Origin: Pseudomonas rubra
GTDB lineage: Bacteria; Pseudomonadota; Gammaproteobacteria; Pseudomonadales; Pseudomonadaceae
DNA: 64,000 bases
Reading direction: 5' to 3'
Assembly: GCF_028656935.1 (NCBI RefSeq)
Contig: NZ_JAMDGZ010000006.1
Location: forward strand, 1 to 64,000
In this document: positions 57,620 to 64,000 of the stretch, one piece after another
How positions within the stretch are numbered: position 1 is the stretch's first letter
Layout: every line of letters begins with the position of its first letter
The notes under the pieces: model-generated
What the model saw: the letters and a program-made list of their open reading frames with translations, nothing else
Told to the model about the DNA's origin: nothing
Databases searched by the model: none
Program-made: the position numbers and the translations under genes

Positions 57620-58267
57620 TTACCCCTTGAGGTCGTAGGCGGCGTCGAAGAACGCCCGCTCCAGCGCAACGCTGCGCAGGAAAAAATCGCGGCTGACTTG
57701 CGCCTGATCCGGCCCGACCCGGTCCAGTTCGGCGCGCAGGAAGGCGACGAAGTCCTGGAACGCCGGGCTGTTGTGCAGGGTGATCCATTCGGCGTGCTCG
57801 AAGCGCGGCGGCAAGGGTTCGCGGGCCCGCAAGCCCCAGTCCAGGTACAAGCCTTCGGCGACGTTGAGCACCGCCAGGGCGGCGGCGTAGGAGCGGGTTG
57901 CGGCGGCTTCGCGCATGATCGCCTTGAAGCCGGCAGTCGGTGCAGAATCTGGCGTTTCAAGGCGCTGCGCCTGGCTAACGCCCAGGGCCTGGAAGGCACG
58001 CAGGAAGTAAGTGTTCTCTTCACCGGCAATCATCCCGGCAAAGCGCCCCAGGCGGATACGTGCCTCGAAGGTGTCGGCGCTGGCCATGGCGGCGCCGAGC
58101 AGGGTCAGGAAGGCATCGATGAAGCGGTGGTCCTGAACCAGGTAGTTGATCAGCACCGGGTCGGCCAGGCTGCCGTCGAGCAGTTCGTTGACGAAACGGT
58201 GTTCGATGCACTGGGTCCAGCTCGGTTCACTGTGCTGGCGAAGGCTGTCGGTAAAGCGCGCGGTCAT
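57620..58267 (-). CDS. TenA/PQQC-like helical protein lacking the active Cys (TenA-E type)
   Basis: A 215-residue relative of TenA with INYLVQDHRFIDAFLTLLG and FAGMIAGEENTYFLRAFQALG, but with VLNVAEGLYLDWG where TenA has its catalytic Cys. It belongs to the Glu-type group whose reaction in thiamin salvage differs. Start MTARFTDSL has AAGGAC upstream; the longer frame extends into the gap before gspF. It lies 56 bases after gspF and 3 bases before the Cys-type tenA. Confidence 0.82.
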   Translation of the reverse strand: MTARFTDSLRQHSEPSWTQCIEHRFVNELLDGSLADPVLINYLVQDHRFIDAFLTLLGAAMASADTFEARIRLGRFAGMIAGEENTYFLRAFQALGVSQAQRLETPDSAPTAGFKAIMREAAATRSYAAALAVLNVAEGLYLDWGLRAREPLPPRFEHAEWITLHNSPAFQDFVAFLRAELDRVGPDQAQVSRDFFLRSVALERAFFDAAYDLKG

Positions 58268-58323
58268 GCTGCTGTCCTTTTTCGGCTGGCCGAATCTATA
58301 CAGCAAGGCCCGGGGATTGTCAT

Positions 58324-59517
58324 CTAGTGGATGCTGGAGGCCAGTTCGAAAATCGGCATGTACATCAAGATCACAATCAAGCCTATCAACAGGCCGATAA
58401 AGGTCATCAGCAGCGGCTCGAACAGGCGCACGAACCACTCGATCCAGCGGCTGATTTCTTCGTCGTAGAAGTCGGCGCTGCGCTCCATCATCTGCCCCAG
58501 ATTGCCCGATTGCTCACCGGCGCGCAGCAAGCGCAGCGACACGGGGGTCACCAGTTGCCCGGCCTCGAGCGCCGCCGACAGCGACAGGCCTTCCTTGACC
58601 CGTTCACAAGCCTGCTCAAGCCGCAGTGCACTGGCCGCGCCGAGCAGGCCGCGGGCCATGGCCATGGCGGTGAGGATCGGGATGCCGCCTTGCAGGAGGA
58701 TCCCCAGTGAGCGATAGAAGCGCGCCAGTTCGTACATCACCAGGCGCTGGTGCAGGGCCGGCAAGCGCTGCAACTGGCGGTTCAGCCAGCGGCGCAGGCG
58801 CAGGTTGCGGCGCAGGCCAAACAGCAGCGCCATCAGCAGCACAAAGCCGCTGCCCATGACCATCTGGTGGGCATGCAGGAACATCCCGGCCTGCATCAGC
58901 CAGCGCGACATCCATGGTAGCTCCGTGCCCAGGCCTTCAAACACCAGGCTGAAGCGCGGCACCACATAGCCCAGCAGAAACAGCACCACACCGCCGCCGA
59001 CCAGCAACAGCAACAGCGGGTAGATCGAGGCGCTGACGATCTTCTGCCGCACAGCGTCCATGCGCTGGCGATAGGCGACGTAACGGCCCAGGGCATCGCC
59101 CAGGGCGCCGGTCTTCTCGCTCGATTGCACCAGTGCCACGTACAACGGCGGAAAAACGCTGGGCAACTGCGCCAGGGCCTGGGACAACGACTTGCCTTCA
59201 TACAGCAGCCGCACCAGTTCACTGAGGGTCTTGCGCGCCTGGGGCGCAGTCTCTTTCTCGGCCAGACTCTCCAGGGCATCGATCAGGGGCAGGCCAGCGT
59301 TGAGCAGGGTGGTCAGCTCCTGGCTGAACAACACCAGGTTGAACACCTCGCTGCGCCGCCAGCGCAAGCCGGCCAGGCGCTGGCAACTGCGCACGCTGAC
59401 CACCCGCAGGCCTTGCTGCTCGACCTGCTCGCGGGCCTGGCCCGGGTCCTGGGCGTCAACCTGAAGCACGACCACACCGGCCTTGCCCAGGGCCTTGAGT
59501 TCATAGCGCATGCGCAC
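58324..59517 (-). CDS. gspF: Type II secretion inner-membrane protein GspF
   Basis: A 397-residue platform protein of a type II secretion system. It has the two homologous T2SF domains (about 65-185 and 270-390) and three membrane segments (about 160-185, 215-235, 365-390). Typical text is LTTLLNAGLPLIDALESLAE, FYRSLGILLQGGIPILTAMA and GEQSGNLGQMMERSADFYDEE. Nine bases after gspG. P. putida Mn oxidisers need an extra type II system (Xcm) to export the oxidase, and this pair lies next to mnxG. No other gsp core genes are in the window. Confidence 0.93.
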   Translation of the reverse strand: MRMRYELKALGKAGVVVLQVDAQDPGQAREQVEQQGLRVVSVRSCQRLAGLRWRRSEVFNLVLFSQELTTLLNAGLPLIDALESLAEKETAPQARKTLSELVRLLYEGKSLSQALAQLPSVFPPLYVALVQSSEKTGALGDALGRYVAYRQRMDAVRQKIVSASIYPLLLLLVGGGVVLFLLGYVVPRFSLVFEGLGTELPWMSRWLMQAGMFLHAHQMVMGSGFVLLMALLFGLRRNLRLRRWLNRQLQRLPALHQRLVMYELARFYRSLGILLQGGIPILTAMAMARGLLGAASALRLEQACERVKEGLSLSAALEAGQLVTPVSLRLLRAGEQSGNLGQMMERSADFYDEEISRWIEWFVRLFEPLLMTFIGLLIGLIVILMYMPIFELASSIH

Positions 59518-59526
59518 GCCCTCCGG

Positions 59527-59949
59527 TTATTGCCAGCTGGTGATCTCGGCGTTCTCGCCATCGCCGCCGGGCTGGCCGTCCTTGCCCATCGACAGCAAGT
59601 CGAACTCGCCGTTTTCCCCCGGTTGGCGATAGATGTAGCTACGGCCCCAGGGGTCTTGCGGGACCTTCTTCTGCAGGTACGGGCCCGACCAGCGCACTTC
59701 GTCGCTGGGCGCCGCCACCAGGGCCTGCAGGCCTTGCTCGGAATTGGGGTAATGCCCCACCTCCAGGCGGTACAGGTCCAGGGCCTTGCTCAGGCCTTCG
59801 ATCTGCGCCCGGGCCACCTTGGCCTCCGAGCGCCCCAACTGGCTGAAGTACTTGGGCGCGACGATGCCGGCCAAGAGCCCCAGCACCACCAGCACCACCA
59901 ACAGTTCGAGCAGGGTGAAGCCGTGTTGCGTGCGGTATTTGTTGTTCAT
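59527..59949 (-). CDS. gspG: Type II secretion major pseudopilin GspG
   Basis: A 140-residue pseudopilin. The prepilin peptidase site is HG followed by FTLLELLVVLVVLGLLAG, with Glu at position +5. The GspG-specific body has HYPNSEQGLQALVAAP, KKVPQDPWGRSYIY and a C-terminal Ca-site-like SMGKDGQPGGDGENAEI. Normal length. The start is the ATG at 59949 with GGAGGG upstream; the longer frame is not coding. It probably forms an operon with gspF and the tenA-like genes. Confidence 0.94.
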   Translation of the reverse strand: MNNKYRTQHGFTLLELLVVLVVLGLLAGIVAPKYFSQLGRSEAKVARAQIEGLSKALDLYRLEVGHYPNSEQGLQALVAAPSDEVRWSGPYLQKKVPQDPWGRSYIYRQPGENGEFDLLSMGKDGQPGGDGENAEITSWQ

Positions 59950-60037
59950 TGCCAGGCCCTCCACAGATGTGCTGCAAGGGCTTATGCAAATGCCGTGCGC
60001 GTCTGCGCCGGGCCTTTGCCCTGCGGCCCTGGCAAGG

Positions 60038-60053
60038 CGGCACAGTGCTTGCG
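60038..60053 (+). promoter_or_regulatory. Sigma54 promoter upstream of the lytic transglycosylase
   Basis: CGGCACAGTGCTTGCG keeps GGCAC and TTGC with exact -24/-12 spacing (mismatches at the outer positions and position 7). Expected start is near 60064, about 63 bases before the ATG at 60127. Confidence 0.65.
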
Positions 60054-60126
60054 TCAGTAGGGTAAAGCCCTGGCGATCGGGGCATATGCCCCACTTTCTG
60101 GGGGATGCAACGGGGAGGGTGGCACG

Positions 60127-60726
60127 ATGCGCTGGCTCACTGCGGGAATCCTGGCCTGGTTGGCCAGCAGCAATCTGGTTCAGGCCGATGTGTATATCTC
60201 GGTCAAGGCCGATGGCAGCTATGTGTTGAGCAATGTGCACCGGCCGGGGCGCAGCTATCAGCGGGTGATCAGCGAGACGGCGCTGAGCCTGGCCAGCAGC
60301 GGCCCGCAGTTGATCACCGGCATGCCCTACGCCGAAGAGGTGGCGGCTGCAGCGCAAGACAACGACCTGCCGGCGGCGTTGCTGCACGCGGTGATCCAGG
60401 CCGAATCGCGCTACGACCCCAATGCCCGCTCCAGCAGTGGTGCGGTGGGCCTGATGCAACTGATGCCCGACACCGCCAAGGCCATGGGGGTGAAGAACGT
60501 GCTTGATCCCGCCGCCAACGTGCAGGGTGGCGCGCGCTACCTCAAGCGCATGCTGACGCTGTTCGACAACGACATCACCCTGGCGGTCGCCGCCTACAAC
60601 GCCGGGCCCGATGCGGTGATGCGCCGCGGCCGGGTGGTACCGCCGTTCGCCGAGACCCAGCGCTATGTGCCCAAGGTGCTGCGCCAGTACCGGCGGCTGC
60701 AGGGCTTGGCGGTGGATGCACCTTAG
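60127..60726 (+). CDS. Exported lytic transglycosylase (SLT family)
   Basis: A 199-residue periplasmic enzyme that cuts the glycan chain of peptidoglycan with 1,6-anhydro products. Signal peptide ends near SNLVQA; a short DVYISVKADGSYVLSN segment resembling DUF4124 follows; then the SLT domain with catalytic Glu in AVIQAESRYDPNARSSSG, AVGLMQLMP and AVAAYNAGPDAV. It is divergent from gspG and followed by mnxG, and has a sigma54-type promoter. A role in opening the wall for the neighbouring secretion system is a reasonable inference. Confidence 0.9.
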   Translation: MRWLTAGILAWLASSNLVQADVYISVKADGSYVLSNVHRPGRSYQRVISETALSLASSGPQLITGMPYAEEVAAAAQDNDLPAALLHAVIQAESRYDPNARSSSGAVGLMQLMPDTAKAMGVKNVLDPAANVQGGARYLKRMLTLFDNDITLAVAAYNAGPDAVMRRGRVVPPFAETQRYVPKVLRQYRRLQGLAVDAP

Positions 60727-60754
60727 TAATTGCCTGTGGGAGATTTTATGGTTC

Positions 60755-60905
60755 GCCGCAAGGTTTGTTGCGCTCTTGAGATCGAGCGCCGCCCGCGCGG
60801 CGCATCGCCGGCAAGGCCAGCTCCCACATTGGTTGCAACGTGCCATGGCCTGTGAGGGTGGCGTTGTCAGCCTGGGTGCTAGGCGCGAGCGCGGGTCGAG
60901 GCTGC
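60755..60905. repeat. Half copy of the composite intergenic repeat
   Basis: The first half of the 331-base gap between the transglycosylase and mnxG matches the right arm of the 21.6-22.1 kb element: CTTGAGATCGAGCGCCGCCC, GCGGCGCATCGCCGGCAAGG, GGTTGCAACGTGCCATGGCC and GGCGTTGTCAGCCTGGGTGC. The left arm is absent. The rest of the gap holds an AT-rich tract and the mnxG promoter. Confidence 0.7.
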
Positions 60906-61001
60906 AAGCTTAATCCCCGATTAGTGGGGAATACCGGGGAATCAGCCCCAATCAAGATTCACTAGGCTTTGTAAGCATTTAAAAAATAACGATAAAAAAT
61001 C

Positions 61002-61017
61002 TGGCATGGGCCTTGCT
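61002..61017 (+). promoter_or_regulatory. Sigma54 promoter of mnxG
   Basis: TGGCATGGGCCTTGCT matches the -24/-12 consensus almost perfectly (TGGCA, TTGC and final T) with exact spacing. An AT-rich run (AAAAAATAACGATAAAAAAT) lies directly upstream. Transcription should start near 61028, about 30 bases before the ATG. Confidence 0.85.
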
Positions 61018-61057
61018 CAAGCCCTTCCAGAGTCCCCTTGCACCACAGAGGCACGCC

Positions 61058-64000
61058 ATGATGACTCCAATCAAAGGCTCAGTCCTGACTTCACTGTTGA
61101 TCGCCGCCGCCACCTTCGGTTGGCAAGCGGTCAGCGAAGCCGCCGTGCGCTGTGAGCGCAACCTGGTGGCCAATGTGGTGGCGCTGGACCAGCCACTGAT
61201 GTTCAACCGCCTCGGCGCGCAGAATGCCAATGGCATGATGTTCGCCCTGCGCCGCGACGTGGTCGATGAGCACCAGGTGTCGCTGGCCACGGGCGGCGCA
61301 GCAGTGCCGGGCAAGGTCAGCCTGCGCCCGGACAAACGCCCGCGGCCGATTGTACTGCGGGTGGCGGCGGGCGACTGCCTGACCATCAACCTGCAGAACC
61401 TGCTGGCCTACCAGGCCAACCCGAACAAGCACGGCATCGACCACGAAGAAGAAAACGAGGTCGAAGGTGAGGAAAACGAAGGCGGCGAGGGTAACCCGCA
61501 AGGTGAAGAGAGTTTTATCGCCGATGAGCAGGTCACCGACCGCCATGTCGGCTTTCAGGTCAACGGCATGCAGGCGGTCAACAGCATCGCCGACATCGCC
61601 GCCAACACCGGGCGCAATGGCAACTTCCTGATCGCCCCCGGCGCCAGCCGCTCCTACACCTTGTACGCCGAGCGCGAAGGGGCTTTCGCCGCCACCAGCC
61701 AGGGCGCAACCTTTGGCGGTGAAGGTGCGGCCGGCAACGTCGCCAACGGCCTGTTCGGTCAGGTGGTGGTGGTCCCCAAAGGTGGGCGGACCTTCCGTAA
61801 TACCCTGACCGAAGAAGAGATGCGCCTGAGCAGCAGCGGCCGCACTCCCACCGGCCAGCCAATCGTCGATTACCAGGCGCGCTATCCGCAGCAAGAGCCG
61901 TGGATCCGCGAAGGCAAGGCCGGCGCGCCGATCATTGCCATGACCGACGGCAACGAGATCATTTCCAGCGAATCCGATGCCATTGTCATGGGTTCCAACG
62001 CCGATGGCAGCTTCCCGGCCTCTACCTACCCGCTGGAAAGCATCGGCAAACGCAACCCGGCGATACCCAACCGCCTGGAGCCGTTTCGCGATTTTGCCGC
62101 GCAGTTCACTGATGAAGCCGCGTCCACCCAGGCCTTCCCCGGTTACTGGGCAGACCCGGTGATGGGCCATGTACTGGAGCCGACCCGCGATTCATTCATG
62201 ATCAACTATGGCTCCGGCGGCATGGGCGCCGAGGTTGTGGCCAACCGCCTGGGTGTGGGGCCCATGCATGACTGCCTGTCGTGCGCCTATGAAGAGTTCT
62301 TCTTGAGTTCGCACACTGTTGGTGATGTGGCGATGCTGGTGGATGTGCCGGCCAACGTCGGCCTTGAGAACATCCGCCCGGGCCAGACCCCGAGCGCCGA
62401 ACAGGTCGGGGTCAAGGCCAGCATGGCCCTGTACCCGGCCGAACCGGCCAACGTCAACCACAGCTATATCGGTGACATGGTCAAGTTCCGCAACACCCAC
62501 AACGGCCACGAGCAGCACATCTTCCACCTGCACGGTCACCAATGGCTGTTCAACCCCAATGACGACAACTCCGACTATGTCGACGCCCAGGGCATCGGCC
62601 CGGGTGTGGGCTACACCTACGAAATCGCCAACGGCGGCTCGGGCAACCGCAACCGCGTGGCGGGCGATGCGATCTATCACTGCCACTTCTACCCGCATTT
62701 TGCCCAGGGCATGTGGAGCATGTGGCGGGTCCACGATGTGTTCGAGGAAGGCACCCGTCTTGAGGTTTCCGGGCAGAACCAGAACGGCTATCACAGCCAG
62801 CCGTTTGCCCTGCGCAGCGGCAAACCGGCCGCTGGCGCCCGCGCCTTGCCGGACGGCGAAATTGTCGCCGGCACACCCATCCCCGCAATCGTGCCGCTGC
62901 CCGGCAAGGCCATGGCGCCGATGCCAGGCAAGGTCGCAGTGATTCCGAAACTTGCGCAAACCCTGGTTGCAGAAAACGATGACGACGAGGACGAAGAGGG
63001 CGATGACGACGCAGGTCACGACGCCGCGCCGCGTGCGGTCGGCTCCCTGGCCCTGGTCGATCGCAGCGAAGCCAACCGCAACGCTGACGGTAGCCTGAAG
63101 AACCCGGGCTTCCCGTTCTGGATCGGCGGCATGGAAAACACTGTCGGCCAACCCCCGCCAACCCCGCCACTGGACATGCTTGACCCTGCCAAGGCGCAAC
63201 AGCTGAAAAATTCCGGCAACGCCCTGTGGGCCAACCTCGACCCGGCCCAGGTCGGTGGCTGGGACGGCGGCTTGCCGCGCCACGCCCTGGATGGTCTGTC
63301 TGCCGGTGGCGAAGCGCTGGTGACCACCACCGCGCTGGATTTCACCAAGGCGATCACCAAGGCTAAGGCAGTGTTCCTGCCCGAGGAGGGCACTGACGTC
63401 GAACAGGCAGCCATGAGCTTCCATGCCAAGCTGGAACACCCAAGCTACGCCGTGCTGCCGGGCAAACAGACGGTGGCGCGCAACTTCCGCACCAACGGCG
63501 CCGCACCCACCGCCGGTGCGCCGTACTACGAGCCGTGCATGGACGATCGCGCCAAGCGCCTGACCCAGTTCTCCGGCGCTGGCGAGTTCAACAGCGGCGA
63601 GCGCCTGGACGGCATGAGCTTTACCGGCAGCTCGACCTTCACCGCCGACCGCCCGCGCATCTACAAAGGCGCCAATATCCAGTTCGACGCGGTGTACAAC
63701 AAGGTCGGCTACCACTTCCCGCAAGCGCGGATCATCAGCCTCTGGGAAGACGCCTGGGCGGTGATCAACAAGCAGCGCCCACCGGAGCCGCTGGTGATGC
63801 GCATGAACACCTTCGACTGCGTGATGTACCAGCACACCAACCTGATCCCTTCGTACTACGAGATGGATGACTACCAGGTGCGTACGCCGACCGATGTCAT
63901 CGGCCAGCATATCCACCTGCCCAAATGGGACCTGACTGCCGCCGACGGCTCGGCCAACGGCTGGAACTACGAAGACGGCATTCTTTCCCCCGGCACTGTG
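61058..64000 (+). CDS. mnxG: Giant multicopper oxidase MnxG, Mn(II) oxidase (5' part)
   Basis: The first 981 codons of a frame still open at the window end. It starts MMTPIKGSVLTSLLIAAATF (export signal, AGAGG 7 bases upstream). Copper motifs seen are HLHGHQW (490-496) and HCHFYPHFAQGMW (541-553). Two strongly acidic inserts lie near residues 128-152 (HEEENEVEGEENEGGEGNP) and 638-655 (ENDDDDEDEEGDDDAGHD). Size, motif order and the neighbouring mnxS1, mnxS2, mnxR and mcoA fit MnxG of P. putida GB-1, a very large multicopper oxidase that oxidises Mn(II) to Mn oxide. The remaining copper sites should lie beyond the window. Confidence 0.87.
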   Translation, partial: MMTPIKGSVLTSLLIAAATFGWQAVSEAAVRCERNLVANVVALDQPLMFNRLGAQNANGMMFALRRDVVDEHQVSLATGGAAVPGKVSLRPDKRPRPIVLRVAAGDCLTINLQNLLAYQANPNKHGIDHEEENEVEGEENEGGEGNPQGEESFIADEQVTDRHVGFQVNGMQAVNSIADIAANTGRNGNFLIAPGASRSYTLYAEREGAFAATSQGATFGGEGAAGNVANGLFGQVVVVPKGGRTFRNTLTEEEMRLSSSGRTPTGQPIVDYQARYPQQEPWIREGKAGAPIIAMTDGNEIISSESDAIVMGSNADGSFPASTYPLESIGKRNPAIPNRLEPFRDFAAQFTDEAASTQAFPGYWADPVMGHVLEPTRDSFMINYGSGGMGAEVVANRLGVGPMHDCLSCAYEEFFLSSHTVGDVAMLVDVPANVGLENIRPGQTPSAEQVGVKASMALYPAEPANVNHSYIGDMVKFRNTHNGHEQHIFHLHGHQWLFNPNDDNSDYVDAQGIGPGVGYTYEIANGGSGNRNRVAGDAIYHCHFYPHFAQGMWSMWRVHDVFEEGTRLEVSGQNQNGYHSQPFALRSGKPAAGARALPDGEIVAGTPIPAIVPLPGKAMAPMPGKVAVIPKLAQTLVAENDDDEDEEGDDDAGHDAAPRAVGSLALVDRSEANRNADGSLKNPGFPFWIGGMENTVGQPPPTPPLDMLDPAKAQQLKNSGNALWANLDPAQVGGWDGGLPRHALDGLSAGGEALVTTTALDFTKAITKAKAVFLPEEGTDVEQAAMSFHAKLEHPSYAVLPGKQTVARNFRTNGAAPTAGAPYYEPCMDDRAKRLTQFSGAGEFNSGERLDGMSFTGSSTFTADRPRIYKGANIQFDAVYNKVGYHFPQARIISLWEDAWAVINKQRPPEPLVMRMNTFDCVMYQHTNLIPSYYEMDDYQVRTPTDVIGQHIHLPKWDLTAADGSANGWNYEDGILSPGTV

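Noticed and set aside
59980..60000. Possible minus-strand sigma54 promoter for gspG (TGCAAATGCCGTGCGC read in reverse)
   Set aside because: The reverse reading gives GCGCACGGCATTTGCA, which lacks the first G of the invariant -24 GG, so it is too weak to call.
62192..63916. Minus-strand open frame of 574 codons across mnxG
   Set aside because: Shadow of the MnxG reading frame, which carries copper motifs HLHGHQW and HCHFYPHFAQGMW. No domain is visible in the antisense product.

Overview
The window is GC-rich chromosomal DNA, very probably from a Pseudomonas of the P. putida group. The evidence is the gene families present (molybdenum cofactor MobA, RND pump, phenylacetate genes, gluconate genes with TAGCGCTA-type operators, enterobactin-type receptor), the abundant Pseudomonas-type REP elements in gaps, and a manganese(II)-oxidation region resembling that known from P. 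putida GB-1. No rRNA, tRNA, CRISPR array or intact insertion sequence was seen.

Layout. 1-7.4 kb: a composite repeat, mobA, an RND efflux pump (inner-membrane and fusion subunits, no outer-membrane subunit) and a divergent OmpR-type two-component system. 7.4-13.1 kb: a partial phenylacetate set (paaABCDE epoxidase, a paaG-type isomerase, divergent repressor paaX) with paired operator-like motifs at both promoters. 13.2-21.5 kb: a tight five-gene operon wecB-nfrB-nfrA-DUF4434-diguanylate cyclase. It resembles the c-di-GMP-gated N4 glycan receptor exopolysaccharide system of E. coli but carries its own UDP-sugar epimerase and its own cyclase. 21.6-22.1 kb: a 459-bp imperfect palindrome. 22.1-31.2 kb: LysR/PACE exporter pair, ilvA behind a classical Ile/Val/Leu attenuator, an iron alcohol dehydrogenase, the gnt gluconate genes with three operators, and a BdlA-like soluble chemoreceptor. 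31.2-42.3 kb: an EvgS/EvgA-type phosphorelay, an enterobactin-type receptor with Fur box, and a FecI/FecR/receptor trio.

42.5-64.0 kb is the most interesting part: a manganese oxidation island. An operon of two paralogous secreted proteins plus csgB and csgA (curli-type amyloid) diverges from mnxS1. Then follow mcoA (multicopper oxidase), a SCO1-cytochrome c fusion, mnxS2, mnxR (sigma54 activator), two TenA-like genes, type II secretion gspG and gspF, a lytic transglycosylase and the first 981 codons of mnxG, which runs off the end. Well-spaced -24/-12 sigma54 promoter matches lie before the amyloid operon, mcoA, the transglycosylase and mnxG, with a weaker one before mnxS1. The inferred model is that the MnxS1/MnxS2-MnxR system switches on, together, two Mn oxidases, copper delivery, envelope remodelling for type II export and an extracellular amyloid matrix.

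Four intergenic regions carry full or partial copies of the same composite palindromic repeat and a fifth carries its minimal hairpin core. Several other gaps carry REP pairs in perfect inverted orientation.
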